Of a DNA stretch of 64,000 nucleotides, positions 36,851 to 45,602 are shown piece after piece (position 1 is the first letter of the stretch; every line of letters begins with the position of its first letter). Location: assembly GCF_040546815.1 (NCBI RefSeq), contig NZ_JBEPOO010000001.1:2914001-2978000 (forward strand). Direction: 5' to 3'. The DNA is from Devosia sp. 2618 (lineage in GTDB: Bacteria; Pseudomonadota; Alphaproteobacteria; Rhizobiales; Devosiaceae). The notes under the pieces are model-generated. The model searched no databases. It was not told where the DNA came from and saw only the letters and a list, made by a program, of their open reading frames with translations. A program made the position numbers and the translations under genes.

Positions 36851-38707
36851 TTAGGAAATGCGTAGGCCACCAAATATGCGGCGGCGGGCCTTGCGCCTGC
36901 GCCTCGCCACCTCGGTCGCCGCCGGCCTGTGCGGTGTCTTGAACCAATGAAATGGGCGCACAAGCAGTTCATGCCCGGCCCGGAATGTCGCAAAGCCCAT
37001 CAGCAGCCAATACAGCGGCAATAACAGTTGCTGGCCCAGCAGGTGTGTCTTGCCCAGGCGAGCGAGGCCAAGCCAGCTGGTGGCAAAGGCGCTGCCGTAG
37101 CCAATGATCAAGACCCAGATATAGAAGACGCCCCACGGCCAATCTCCGACGCCAAGCGCGCCCAAGATTAAATGAACCACGACCATTACAGCGAAGGCAC
37201 AATGCAGCACTGGCGCAGTGATCATGCCGATGACGAGGATCTGGAAGGCGAGAAATGAGCGCAGCCCCATCTGCTTGCACAGAAGGCCCGGATTGCGGTT
37301 GTGGACGATGAACGTCTGCATCCAACCTTTCATCCAGCGGGTGCGCTGACCCATCCATGGCGCAAGCATGGCGGGCGCAGTTTCGCGGGTCCGCGATGCC
37401 AACACATCGACGCGCAGCCTCTGACGCGCAAGCCGGACGCCGAGGTCAGCATCTTCGGTGACATTGTAAGCGTCCCAACCACCCAGTTCGCGCAGCACAT
37501 TGGTGCGGAAATGGTTGGAGGTCCCGCCAAGCGGCATGGGCAGGCGCCAACGCGCCAGAGCGGGAAGCAGTACCGTGAACAGGCCTGCATATTCGCCCGT
37601 GAACAGCGCAGCCAGCCAGTTGCGGCGACCGTTGTCGATGACGAGATGGGCCTGCAGGCAAACGATGTCTGGGTTGTCGCGAAAGCGGACGACCGCCTTC
37701 CACAGCTGGTCGGGGTCGGGAATATCCTCGGCGTCATAGACAACGACGTGCTCGCCCCGGCAGAGCGGCAGGGCAAAATCGAGCGCCTTGGGTTTGGTAC
37801 GCGGCGCGGCATCCGGCACAGCCACGAGCGTAAACCGCGGGTCGCCCAATTGCGCCCGCACGGCGTTCACCGTCCAGGTCGACTGAGCCTCGACGACAAA
37901 CTTGATGTCGAGACGCTCCGCCGGATAGTCCAGCGCGCGCATGGCCGCGAACAGTTGTGGCACCATCAGGGCTTCGTTGTGCAGAGGAATCATTACCGAA
38001 TAGATCGGTAAGTCCTCATCGGCAGGACGATGCATCTCGGGGATTTTGCGCGGCGGCGTCAGCAGCGCCGCAATGCGGATCAGCGCGGGTAGAACGAGTA
38101 TGCACATCACCAGCGGCAGCAGCCACAGCTGCATGAGGTAGGGCGCAATCAGCACCAGCGCGACCAGCAGCCCCATCCCGGCAACGAAACCCCATCGCGC
38201 CAGTATCGTCAGCTCAAGTTGCGCGCAGGCATAGGGCCAGCGTCGCGCCAGTCCCTGCCGGGCGGCATCGATCAGTGCAGGCGCCGCAGCTTCAGTCAGG
38301 AAATCCCGCAAGGCCGTTTCAGGGACGAGGCAAATGGTCTGGCGCAGACTCGGCTTGGCGATCAACGCCTGTCGCAGCCGGATGACACCCAAAAAGTCCG
38401 GTGCCGCGAAGGCCACTTCTCTATCGAGCATCGTGACGCGGAACAACCGAACCTCGGCGAGTGCCTCTAGTCGCGCGGGCACGGTGACGCCCTTCACATG
38501 GCGCGGAACGCGGTCGAAATAACCGTAGCCAGCCCAGACAGCAGCCCGTTCCATGACTATGGCCTCGCCCAGTCCGAGCGTCACGGCGCAATAGAGAAGA
38601 ACGTCCACTTCGCGCTCAAGCGCAGCGTCCAGCACAGCAAGCGCCACGGCGTCGCTTTGTTGATCTTCCGCGAGGATTGCTTTGACGAGTTCTACTGCGT
38701 CCGACAT
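36851..38707 (-). CDS. Membrane GT2 glycosyltransferase with T2SS-E-like N-terminal domain
   Basis: 618 residues. The N-terminal 160 residues (GYGYFDRVPRH..., VAFAAPDFLG..., then two short helices) resemble the GspE/MshE N-terminal domain. Two helices follow (about 170-220), then the GT-A domain: YSVMIPLHNEALMVPQL, YDAEDIPDP (UDP/metal site), TEDADLG (catalytic Asp) and QRTRWMKGW (QxxRW), then four C-terminal helices. This is the layout of processive polysaccharide synthases of the XagB/cellulose-synthase-like class. The C-terminus is very basic. The product is probably a surface polysaccharide; the sugar is unknown. Some N-domains of this type bind c-di-GMP. Confidence 0.85.
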   Translation of the reverse strand: MSDAVELVKAILAEDQQSDAVALAVLDAALEREVDVLLYCAVTLGLGEAIVMERAAVWAGYGYFDRVPRHVKGVTVPARLEALAEVRLFRVTMLDREVAFAAPDFLGVIRLRQALIAKPSLRQTICLVPETALRDFLTEAAAPALIDAARQGLARRWPYACAQLELTILARWGFVAGMGLLVALVLIAPYLMQLWLLPLVMCILVLPALIRIAALLTPPRKIPEMHRPADEDLPIYSVMIPLHNEALMVPQLFAAMRALDYPAERLDIKFVVEAQSTWTVNAVRAQLGDPRFTLVAVPDAAPRTKPKALDFALPLCRGEHVVVYDAEDIPDPDQLWKAVVRFRDNPDIVCLQAHLVIDNGRRNWLAALFTGEYAGLFTVLLPALARWRLPMPLGGTSNHFRTNVLRELGGWDAYNVTEDADLGVRLARQRLRVDVLASRTRETAPAMLAPWMGQRTRWMKGWMQTFIVHNRNPGLLCKQMGLRSFLAFQILVIGMITAPVLHCAFAVMVVVHLILGALGVGDWPWGVFYIWVLIIGYGSAFATSWLGLARLGKTHLLGQQLLLPLYWLLMGFATFRAGHELLVRPFHWFKTPHRPAATEVARRRRKARRRIFGGLRIS

Positions 38708-38859
38708 GGCGCCACCGGACTGACGCGGTTACTCAGCGCACGGCTTAGCTCAAAAGCGTCGGCGTTCACCTGGCACCCCCCTGCCCGGATACTTACGGAC
38801 AAATACTGCTCAGGTTTGATGAAAATGGCAAGCATAGCAGCCACTTGCTGCCAGCAACG

Positions 38860-38891
38860 AAAATGGCCGCCCTTTTTCAAGGACGGCCATT
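38860..38891 (-). terminator. Intrinsic terminator of hslO
   Basis: ATGGCC (38863-38868) and GGCCAT (38885-38890) form the stem, with CCTT/AAGG extending it, and on the minus strand it is followed by TTTT. It lies 19 bases after the hslO stop codon. Confidence 0.75.
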
Positions 38892-38909
38892 CGGTCTTGG
38901 ATCATTCGC

Positions 38910-39911
38910 TCAGTGCTTGGCGTCGAACTGGTGCGGATTGAAGTGATAGGCGGTTGAACAGAACTCGCAGACCACTTCGATTTCGCCATCAACCGCCATT
39001 TCCTCGCGGTCTTCGGCGGTGAAGCTGGTGGCCAGCATGTTCTCGATATTGTCGGCAGAACAGGTGCAGCGCTCCACCATCGGCAGTGGGGTGAACACGC
39101 GCACGCCGGTCTCGTGATAAAGCCGGAACAGCAGGCGTTCCGAGCTCAGATCGGGGTCGGCGAGCTCAAGATCATCCAGCGTTGCCAGCAAAGTCTTGGC
39201 TTCGGTCCAGCCGTCGGCTTCCTCGATATCCTCGAAATTCCCATCACCCGGCAGGTCGGCAACATGGGACATGCCATGCTCGGGCAGGTGCTGGATCAGC
39301 ACGCCGCCAGCGCGCCAATGGGGGCGATGATCGCCCTTCTTGGTGAACTCAGCGACGGCCAGGCGAACCTGGGTCGGGATTTGCTCGGACTGCATGAAAT
39401 AGGCATGCGCCACTTCCTCAAGGGAATGGCCTTCAAGCGCGACAATACCCTGATACCTCTCGGTATGAGGGCCCTGATCGATGGTCATGGCGAGATGCCC
39501 CTTGCCGAGCAATTCGCCCGGCTTGGTGCGGCCTTCCTCGGCAGCCTTGAGCAAGGCGTCATGATCAAAGCGGGCATAGCCGCGCAACCCGTCCGGTGCG
39601 TCGAAGTCGACGACCAACAGGTTCACCGGGCCATCGGTCTGGGTCTGCATGATGAAACGACCCTCGAATTTGAGGGACGAGCCGATCAAAGATGCCAGCA
39701 CCACCGCTTCGCCGAGCAGGCGCGCGACGGGTGCGGGATATTTGTGGCGGGCCAGAATGGTATCAAGCGCTTCGCCCAGCCGCACGCTGCGGCCGCGGGT
39801 ATCGAGCTTGTCCAGCGTGAACGGCACGACCACATCGTCGCCGCTTTCCGGCCGGTCGAGCCCGAGGGCACTCATCATGTTCTCGGTCATGGTCGTCGTA
39901 TCCGTAGTCAT
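38910..39911 (-). CDS. hslO: Hsp33 redox-regulated chaperone
   Basis: 333 residues, somewhat longer than E. coli Hsp33 (292). The C-terminal redox switch is intact: C-x-C in VERCTCSADN (near 281-290) and C-x-x-C in VVCEFCSTAYHF (near 314-325), the four zinc ligands. It is inactive when reduced and zinc-bound and becomes a holdase on oxidative unfolding. It follows argF, separated by 236 bases that contain a 12-bp perfect hairpin and a conserved-looking element. The order argD-argF-hslO is common in Hyphomicrobiales. Confidence 0.95.
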   Translation of the reverse strand: MTTDTTTMTENMMSALGLDRPESGDDVVVPFTLDKLDTRGRSVRLGEALDTILARHKYPAPVARLLGEAVVLASLIGSSLKFEGRFIMQTQTDGPVNLLVVDFDAPDGLRGYARFDHDALLKAAEEGRTKPGELLGKGHLAMTIDQGPHTERYQGIVALEGHSLEEVAHAYFMQSEQIPTQVRLAVAEFTKKGDHRPHWRAGGVLIQHLPEHGMSHVADLPGDGNFEDIEEADGWTEAKTLLATLDDLELADPDLSSERLLFRLYHETGVRVFTPLPMVERCTCSADNIENMLATSFTAEDREEMAVDGEIEVVCEFCSTAYHFNPHQFDAKH

Positions 39912-39956
39912 TTTCGGTCAGGTGGCTTTCAAGTCGGCGCGGCCACAATGGTCATA

Positions 39957-39985
39957 CTGCCCAAACTCGGCAAGAGTTTGGGCAG
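39957..39985 (-). promoter_or_regulatory. Perfect 12-bp hairpin in the hslO leader
   Basis: CTGCCCAAACTC (39957-39968) and GAGTTTGGGCAG (39974-39985), loop GGCAA. It lies 46-74 bases upstream of the hslO ATG on the minus strand. No U-tract follows, so it is not a plain terminator. It could cap argF read-through or control hslO translation. Confidence 0.6.
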
Positions 39986-40024
39986 CCATTGCCGGGGCGG
40001 TCCGTGAAACTGCAATGAGCTTCT

Positions 40025-40147
40025 GGTTGGGGCGAGCCGAAAATGGTGGGCTTCGAGAACCGGAGCGGAGCGTACATTGGTACGTGAGCACCGGAAGCGC
40101 AGAAGGCTGCCATTTGCAGGCCGTCCCCGGCCAGAAGATCGAAGCAG
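40025..40147 (-). other. Conserved-looking structured intergenic element downstream of argF
   Basis: Immediately after the argF stop. An imperfect stem spans 40051-40105: CTTC/GAAG outside, CCGG/CCGG in the middle, GTAC (40072-40075) and GTAC (40080-40083) closing an ATTG loop. I recall near-identical sequence in many rhizobial genomes, often mis-called as a small protein. This is recollection, not a search result. It may be a structured RNA, a repeat or an extended 3' end. Confidence 0.4.
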
Positions 40148-41080
40148 TTAGTTAACGTCGACCCCGAAGGCCCAGCACAGGATGGCTTTTTGGGCATGCA
40201 GACGGTTTTCCGCCTCGTCAAACACCACCGACTGCGGACCGTCGATCACTTCGTCGGTCACTTCGTCGCCGCGATGAGCGGGCAGGCAATGCATGAAAAG
40301 GGCGTTCTTGTCCGCCAAGGCCATCAAATTGGTGTTGACCTGATAGGGTTTCAAGACCCGGCGGCGTTCGGCGGCATCCACGTCGCCCATCGACACCCAG
40401 GTGTCGGTGATGACGAGGTCGGCGCCTTCGACAGCTTCGCGCGGATCTTCGATCAGCCTGACGCGCGAACCGGCGCGCTGGATGTCCAGCATCAGGTCCT
40501 TTTCGGGGCTATATTCGTCCGGCACGGCAATGGTCAGGTCGCAATCGAACAGTTCGGCCGCGTTGACCCAGGAGTGCAGTACGTTGTTGCTGTCGCCCAC
40601 CCAGGCAACCTTGGCGCCCTTGATGTTGCCGCGGTGCTCTTCAAAGGTTTGCAGATCGGCCATGATCTGGCACGGATGAGCCCGGCGGGTCAGGCCATTG
40701 ATGACCGGCACGCTGGCGCCTTCGGCCAGCTCGAGCAGATCGGCATGGCTGAGGATGCGGATCATGATCGCATCGACATAGCGGCTCATCACCTTGGCGG
40801 TGTCTTCCAGCGTTTCTTCGCGGCTGAGCTGCATTTCCTGGCCGGACAGCATGATGGTTTCGCCACCAAGCTGGCGCATGCCGACATCGAACGAAACGCG
40901 CGTCCGGGTCGACTGGCGCTCAAAGATCATGGCCAGCACCTTGTCCTTGAGGGGCTGTGGCCGGTCGCCCTGCTTGAGGCGAGCCTTGAGCGATGCTGCC
41001 GTGTCGAGCATGCCGCGCAGTTCGGAATAGTCGAAATCGTCGATCGATAGAAAATGCCGTGGGGTGCCGGTCGAAGTCAT
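40148..41080 (-). CDS. argF: Ornithine carbamoyltransferase
   Basis: 310 residues. Carbamoyl-phosphate motif STRTR (near 55-59 in [13 protein letters not shown]), HPCQIMADL (near 133-141), ornithine-binding region and [11 protein letters not shown] with the active-site Cys near 268. It makes citrulline from ornithine and carbamoyl phosphate. It follows argD by 122 bases with a GC hairpin between. The trimeric anabolic form is likely. Confidence 0.96.
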   Translation of the reverse strand: MTSTGTPRHFLSIDDFDYSELRGMLDTAASLKARLKQGDRPQPLKDKVLAMIFERQSTRTRVSFDVGMRQLGGETIMLSGQEMQLSREETLEDTAKVMSRYVDAIMIRILSHADLLELAEGASVPVINGLTRRAHPCQIMADLQTFEEHRGNIKGAKVAWVGDSNNVLHSWVNAAELFDCDLTIAVPDEYSPEKDLMLDIQRAGSRVRLIEDPREAVEGADLVITDTWVSMGDVDAAERRRVLKPYQVNTNLMALADKNALFMHCLPAHRGDEVTDEVIDGPQSVVFDEAENRLHAQKAILCWAFGVDVN

Positions 41081-41132
41081 GGGCCGGGTTCCTTTGTGAC
41101 GCTATGGTTTTCGGTGAATACGCGCGTTGTCG

Positions 41133-41152
41133 CTCCGCCCCTCAGGGCGGAG
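41133..41152 (-). promoter_or_regulatory. Hairpin between argD and argF
   Basis: CTCCGCCC (41133-41140) and GGGCGGAG (41145-41152) with tetraloop CTCA. No U-tract. Probably an mRNA-processing or partial-termination structure in the argD-argF transcript. Confidence 0.5.
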
Positions 41153-41202
41153 GAAACAGGCCGCGTCGTCGGCGACCATAGTGGTAAACACCGAAGTCCA
41201 TA

Positions 41203-42402
41203 TCAACCCACTGTAGGCGCTGAAGCCGTTTCAGTTTCGATGGCTTCAAAAGCCGCGCCGAGTTTGCCCATGGCTTCCTCGATATCGGCCTCGGTGACGA
41301 TCAGCGGCGGCAGCAGACGCAACACGTTATCGCCTGCGCCGATGGTCAGCAGCTGGTGGTCGTCGCGCAGGCGCGCCACGAAATCGCGCACCGGTGGCGT
41401 GATCTTGATGCCAGCCAGCAGGCCCTTGCCGCGCGATTCCACCACGTATTCAGGGTACTTTTGCGCCAGCTGCTGCAGGTGCCAGGCCAGTTTCTGGCCC
41501 ATCAGGTTGACGTGGTCGATAAAGCCGGGCGCCAGAATCCGGTCGAGCACAGCATTACCCACGGTCGAAGCCAGTGGGTTACCGCCATAGGTCGAGCCAT
41601 GGGTGCCCGGCACCATCGAAGCCGCCACATCGCCCTTGGCAAGGCAGGCGCCGAGCGGGAAGCCGCCGCCGATGGCCTTGGCCACCGCGACGATATCGGG
41701 CGTGATGCCGCTCCACTCAAAGGCAAAGAAGCGCCCGGTCCGGCCATAGCCGCACTGCACTTCATCAAGGATCAGCAGCATGCCGTGCTCGTCGCATAGC
41801 GCGCGCAGGCCCTGCATGAACTCATTGGTCATGGCGGTCACGCCGCCCTCACCCTGCACCGTCTCGATCAGGATGGCGCAGGTCTGCGGGGTGATCAGAG
41901 CCTTGACGGCCTCCAGGTCGCCTGGGGCGGTGTGCTTGAAGCCAGCCATTGGCGGGCCGAAGCCTTCCAGATAGCTCGGATTGCCGCCAGCAGCGATGGT
42001 GCCCATCGTCCGACCATGGAACGAGCCGGTAAAGGCAATGATCTCGTAGCGATCGACTTCGCCCTTGGCCCAGAAATAATGACGCGCAGTCTTGATGGCG
42101 CATTCCAGCGCTTCTGCACCCGAATTGGTGAAGAAGACCGAGTCCGCAAAAGTGGCATCTACCAACCGCTGACCCAGCCGTTCCTGCTCGGGAATGGTGA
42201 AGACATTGGAGGTGTGCCAGACCTTGTCGGCAGCGCTCTTGAGCGCAGACACAATATGGGCGTCGCCATGGCCCAGCGCGTTCACCGCAATACCGGAATG
42301 GAAATCGAGATAGTCTCGGCCATGCTGATCGTACAGTCGCATACCCTCGCCCCGCTCAAAGGCGAGTTCGGACCGGGCATACGTGCCGTAGAGCGCAGAC
42401 AT
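41203..42402 (-). CDS. argD: Acetylornithine aminotransferase
   Basis: 399 residues from the ATG at 42402 (MSALYGTYARSEL), with AAGGA eight bases upstream; the frame is open further but has no ribosome site. PLP-fold type I class III motifs: NSGAEALECAIKTAR near 100, ILDEVQCGYGRTGRFFAFE near 215, and the PLP lysine in VAVAKAIGGGFPLGA. It converts N-acetylglutamate semialdehyde to N-acetylornithine (and often the succinyl-diaminopimelate step). First gene of argD-argF-hslO. Confidence 0.95.
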   Translation of the reverse strand: MSALYGTYARSELAFERGEGMRLYDQHGRDYLDFHSGIAVNALGHGDAHIVSALKSAADKVWHTSNVFTIPEQERLGQRLVDATFADSVFFTNSGAEALECAIKTARHYFWAKGEVDRYEIIAFTGSFHGRTMGTIAAGGNPSYLEGFGPPMAGFKHTAPGDLEAVKALITPQTCAILIETVQGEGGVTAMTNEFMQGLRALCDEHGMLLILDEVQCGYGRTGRFFAFEWSGITPDIVAVAKAIGGGFPLGACLAKGDVAASMVPGTHGSTYGGNPLASTVGNAVLDRILAPGFIDHVNLMGQKLAWHLQQLAQKYPEYVVESRGKGLLAGIKITPPVRDFVARLRDDHQLLTIGAGDNVLRLLPPLIVTEADIEEAMGKLGAAFEAIETETASAPTVG

Positions 42403-42566
42403 GGGTTCATTCCTTATACGTGTCGGGGTGAAAACAGGCTTCGTGGCGGACAGTGACAATAGAGCCACAAAAACCAAAAACGCGCTCTTAGCTCGGCGCG
42501 TTTCAGCGTCCGAATTAGGCCAATTTTTGCAGATAAGTCAATGATCGCGCGCCAAGTGCCTGATTT

Positions 42567-42763
42567 GACTCGCAGATCGTTAGCATAATTTTAACCACTG
42601 AATTTACGGGGAAAGTCCGCCCCGACTCTTGATCCTGATTCCGCCCATAGAGTAAACTCAAGGACATTGGGAACACGATATCTCGTGTGGCGGACCCACT
42701 TAGCATACGACGCCTAGCGTTTGATGGCTGCCATTACCATTTTGGCAGCACAATGAAGGATTC
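42567..42763. promoter_or_regulatory. Cluster of GANTC (CcrM) sites in the argD-gcrA intergenic region
   Basis: GACTC at 42567-42571 and 42624-42628, GATTC at 42637-42641 and 42759-42763. The 371-base gap between argD and gcrA is otherwise AT-richer than its surroundings and holds no gene I can support. GcrA is known to act at GANTC-methylated promoters, so this cluster may mark cell-cycle-dependent control of gcrA itself. Confidence 0.55.
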
Positions 42764-42773
42764 TGTTTTGAGC

Positions 42774-43352
42774 ATGGTTTCAGGAGCACAATCGGCGGGC
42801 TGGACTGACGAGCGCGTCGAAACTTTGAAGAAGCTCTGGATGGAAGGCCTGTCGGCCAGCCAGATTGCTGGCGAACTTGGCGAGGGCGTTACACGCAACG
42901 CCGTCATCGGCAAGGTACATCGCCTGAAGCTTTCGGCCCGTGCCAAGCCTACCAATTCGGCACCGCGCGCCCGTCCGGCAGCGCGTCCGGCACCCCGTCG
43001 GGTTTCGAGCCCATCGGCAGGCATTTCCAACCTCGGCGGCAGCAGTGCAGCTGCCAAGCCGCGCCCGGCTATGCAGCAGTCGCGGCCACAATCTATCGGC
43101 GCAACGGCGCTGGCGCATAATCCAGAAATGGAACAGCAGCTCTATGTCGCGCCCGTCGCGGCCGAGCTGTTCATTCCCGAGGACAAGCGTCTGAGCCTGC
43201 TGCAGCTGAACGAACACACCTGCAAGTGGCCAATCGGCGACCCGCTCTCGAGAGATTTTTATTTCTGCGGTCAGCACAGCCTCGAAACCGGCCCCTATTG
43301 CGACTTCCACTCGCGTCGCGCCTATCATCAGGTCGACAAGAAGCGTCGTTGA
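42774..43352 (+). CDS. gcrA: GcrA cell cycle regulator
   Basis: 192 residues from ATG 42774. The conserved N-terminus GWTDERVETLKKLWMEGLSA, then QIAGELGEGVTRNAVIGKVHRLKLS, is the GcrA DNA-binding region; an Ala/Pro/Arg-rich linker and a Cys/His-containing C-terminus (HTCKWPIGDP, YFCGQHSLETGPYCDFH) follow. Starts at 42753 (ATG) or 42768 (TTG, with AAGGA seven bases upstream) are also possible. GcrA binds RNA polymerase sigma70 and activates promoters carrying methylated GANTC in alphaproteobacteria. Confidence 0.93.
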   Translation: MVSGAQSAGWTDERVETLKKLWMEGLSASQIAGELGEGVTRNAVIGKVHRLKLSARAKPTNSAPRARPAARPAPRRVSSPSAGISNLGGSSAAAKPRPAMQQSRPQSIGATALAHNPEMEQQLYVAPVAAELFIPEDKRLSLLQLNEHTCKWPIGDPLSRDFYFCGQHSLETGPYCDFHSRRAYHQVDKKRR

Positions 43353-43377
43353 TCCCCGCAATAGACTGAATAAAAGA

Positions 43378-43403
43378 GGGCGCCAGTGGCGCCCTTTTTG
43401 TTT
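43378..43403 (+). terminator. Intrinsic terminator of gcrA
   Basis: GGGCGCC (43378-43384), loop AGT, GGCGCCC (43388-43394), then TTTTTGTTTT. A textbook terminator 26 bases after the gcrA stop. Confidence 0.92.
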
Positions 43404-43493
43404 TGGGGGCGGGGTGAGACGGTTGGGATTGCCTGACTGTACATGTGCGGCGCGACTTCCGCTAATCTCCTACAAATCCCGCCACAACCACCA

Positions 43494-43577
43494 CGCTGCC
43501 CTCGGGCTTGACCCGAGGGCCTTTTCCAGCGCGGCGCAGATGGCGAGTGGTCCTCGGATCAAGTCCGAGGACAGCGC
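43494..43577. repeat. Paired palindromic repeat, type A
   Basis: Two hairpins in opposite orientation: CCCTCGGG/CCCGAGGG around 43498-43520 with loop CTTGA, and GTCCTCGGA/TCCGAGGAC at 43550-43572 with loop TCAAG, flanked by CGCTG and CAGCG. It is a REP-pair like those in other Hyphomicrobiales. The 826 bases from 43404 to 44229 hold only such repeats; I see no credible gene there. Confidence 0.75.
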
Positions 43578-43671
43578 GGCGTTGGGGCGGCAGGCAGCGG
43601 TTATCTTCAGGATATACAGACCAGCGCAGATTTTGGGAGGCATAGGAGCTACGCCCCCCAGCTACCCCACC

Positions 43672-43753
43672 CGTCATTACCCGGCTTGTCCGGGTAATCC
43701 ATCTCTCCACAGTCGCTGACCCATGGATTGCCCGGACAAGCCGGGCAATGACG
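43672..43753. repeat. Palindromic repeat, type B, copy 1
   Basis: Left arm 43672-43702 (CGTCATTACCCGGCTTGTCC onward) and right arm 43723-43753 are reverse complements with few mismatches; each arm also folds on itself (CCCGG/CCGGG). A second member is at 52700-52784. Confidence 0.8.
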
Positions 43754-43798
43754 ATCGATTGGTTGTTTCGCCTGATAGAGTTGCTCCAGATGCAGCGC

Positions 43799-43924
43799 CA
43801 CGCTCTCGTGGTTCGAGGCTCGCTGTGCTCCCACCTCACCATGAGGGCTGTTCTTGGTGCGGTGCATCAGTAGCCCTCATGGTGAGGTGCGAGTTCTTCA
43901 CGAGCCTCGAACCACGAGGGCGTG
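43799..43924. repeat. Large inverted repeat, type C, copy 1
   Basis: Outer arms 43799-43822 and 43901-43924 match with one mismatch (core CTCGTGGTTCGAGG); inner arms CACCTCACCATGAGGGCT (43832-43849) and its complement (43872-43889) are perfect. One half recurs at 60896-60943. Non-coding. Confidence 0.8.
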
Positions 43925-44125
43925 CCCCAAACCAACAACTTATCCCCGCACCCAAAACCGCGCGCATACTCCTCCCCGTTGCCCACGTCAGAGCCCAGTC
44001 ATGACGAGTGATGGTCGTGGGGATTGCCGGGGAGGAGGGGTCGCCTTCCTCGTGCGGGTTGGAAACACGGCAGCCGCGCCTGCAATAATGGTAGCGCCTG
44101 AACCGGACCTGTTCGAAATCCCGGT

Positions 44126-44186
44126 ATGGTGGCGAGGCAGCAGTCTCACTCCCAATACTAGATCGAGGCTGATGCCTCGCCACCAT
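44126..44186. repeat. Inverted repeat, type D
   Basis: ATGGTGGCGAGGCA (44126-44139) and TGCCTCGCCACCAT (44173-44186) form a perfect 14-bp stem around a 33-base spacer. It lies 44 bases beyond the phoR stop and may also help end that transcript. Confidence 0.75.
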
Positions 44187-44229
44187 CGCTCTACTTGAAA
44201 ACCGCATCACAGGCGGCGCTTTTGCACGC

Positions 44230-45513
44230 CTAAGGCAGAAACACATCCACCCGCATGCCCTCGCCGGGCTTGCTTTTGATCGTCAGCTGTCCGCGATGGC
44301 GGTTGACGATGTGCTTGACGATGGCCAGTCCGAGGCCCGTGCCTTTTTTCTTGCGGCTGGCGTCGGCGTCGATGCGGTAGAACCGCTCGGTCAGGCGCGG
44401 CACATGCTCCGGCTCCACGCCCGGACCATGGTCGACGATGGTCACCACATGCTGCAGGCCGGGCCGACCTGCGGGCGACAGGCTCACTTCGACAAACTTG
44501 CCGACAGCGCCATACTTGATGGCGTTTTCCATGAGGTTTTCGAACACTTCATAGAGCTGACCCCGGTCGCCGATGGTCGTGCTGGGACCGGCGAACATAT
44601 CCATGCGGATTTCGACATCGGCCGCTTTGGCCTGTGTCATCAGCCCTTCACGAACCTCGCGCAATAGGCCTGCCAGATCGATGCTACCGGTGGGGCGCAC
44701 ATGCTGATGCATTTCAATACGCGACAGGCTGAGCAGGTCATCGATCAGCTTGCTCATGCGTTCAGCCTGGCCGCGCATGATGCCGAGAAACTTTTCGCGC
44801 GCCACCGTGTCCTTGGCCGCGGGGCCGAGCAAGGTATCGATAAAGCCGAGCAACGAGGCGAGCGGCGTGCGCAGTTCATGGCTGGCATTGGCGATGAAGT
44901 CAGTGCGCAGGGCCTCGACGCGCTTGAGTTCGGTGAGGCTCTGGAACGTCACGACCAGTTGGCGGTCGTCAGCGCCCAGCCAGTCACGGCCGGGGCGGCG
45001 CAGCGGCGAGACCACGACGCGATCCCAGGTTTCGGACGGCACGGTCTCATGCAGCTCGATGGTGCGGGCAACGCCAGTGCGCATCACCAGATCGATGGCC
45101 TGCACCAATTCGGGGTTGCGCATGGAAAAGGTCAGCGGGTTGCTGTTGCTGATGGTCGGGAACTGCCGGCTGGCGGCGGCGTTGGCATGCTGCACGACAC
45201 TGCGGCGGTCAAGCACCAGGCAGGGGTCGACCAGCGCGTCGGCGAAAGCAAACACGGTTTCGTCGCCATCATCGGCAAGCAGGCCCGGCACATCCACCGT
45301 CTGGGCAACAGTGACGGCGCGCGTCGGCAAGATCGCGACGCCCACCACCATGACAAGCAGGCTAATCAGCGCGGCAACAATGTTGAGTTCACCGAAAATC
45401 ACCAGCGCCAGCAGCACGCCGCCAATGCCAGCCAGCACACCGGACTGCGCAACAATGCGGGCGATGCCGATGGACCGGGACGGCGCAGATCGGCTTATGT
45501 CAGGCTCGTCCAT
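44230..45513 (-). CDS. phoR: PhoR-like sensor histidine kinase
   Basis: 427 residues: two N-terminal helices (about 18-62), a PAS-like segment (DALVDPCLVLDRRSVV), then the dimerisation box SHELRTPLASLLGF (phospho-acceptor His near 211), N box ENAIKYG, G1 HGPGVE, F and G2 GTGLGLAIVKHI. The layout is that of PhoR, the phosphate-starvation kinase. No phoB or pst genes are in view; phoR is instead divergent from ppk2, a phosphate-storage enzyme. It may be an orphan kinase of another pathway, so the name is likely but not certain. Confidence 0.82.
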   Translation of the reverse strand: MDEPDISRSAPSRSIGIARIVAQSGVLAGIGGVLLALVIFGELNIVAALISLLVMVVGVAILPTRAVTVAQTVDVPGLLADDGDETVFAFADALVDPCLVLDRRSVVQHANAAASRQFPTISNSNPLTFSMRNPELVQAIDLVMRTGVARTIELHETVPSETWDRVVVSPLRRPGRDWLGADDRQLVVTFQSLTELKRVEALRTDFIANASHELRTPLASLLGFIDTLLGPAAKDTVAREKFLGIMRGQAERMSKLIDDLLSLSRIEMHQHVRPTGSIDLAGLLREVREGLMTQAKAADVEIRMDMFAGPSTTIGDRGQLYEVFENLMENAIKYGAVGKFVEVSLSPAGRPGLQHVVTIVDHGPGVEPEHVPRLTERFYRIDADASRKKKGTGLGLAIVKHIVNRHRGQLTIKSKPGEGMRVDVFLP

Positions 45514-45602
45514 GTTTTGCTTCTTGAAATCAGACAGTTGCGACGCCTCTTGCGCGCGGGGGCGCCTTCATAGCACGGTGAAGATGACAACGGAGAGACA
45601 GC

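Noticed and set aside
39649..40155. Plus-strand open frame across the hslO start and the argF 3' element
   Set aside because: It begins inside hslO antisense and its tail is the conserved non-coding element; I treat it as a spurious frame seen in many rhizobial annotations.
43494..44186. CRISPR array
   Set aside because: The repeats are palindromic, of different types, unevenly spaced and without cas genes.
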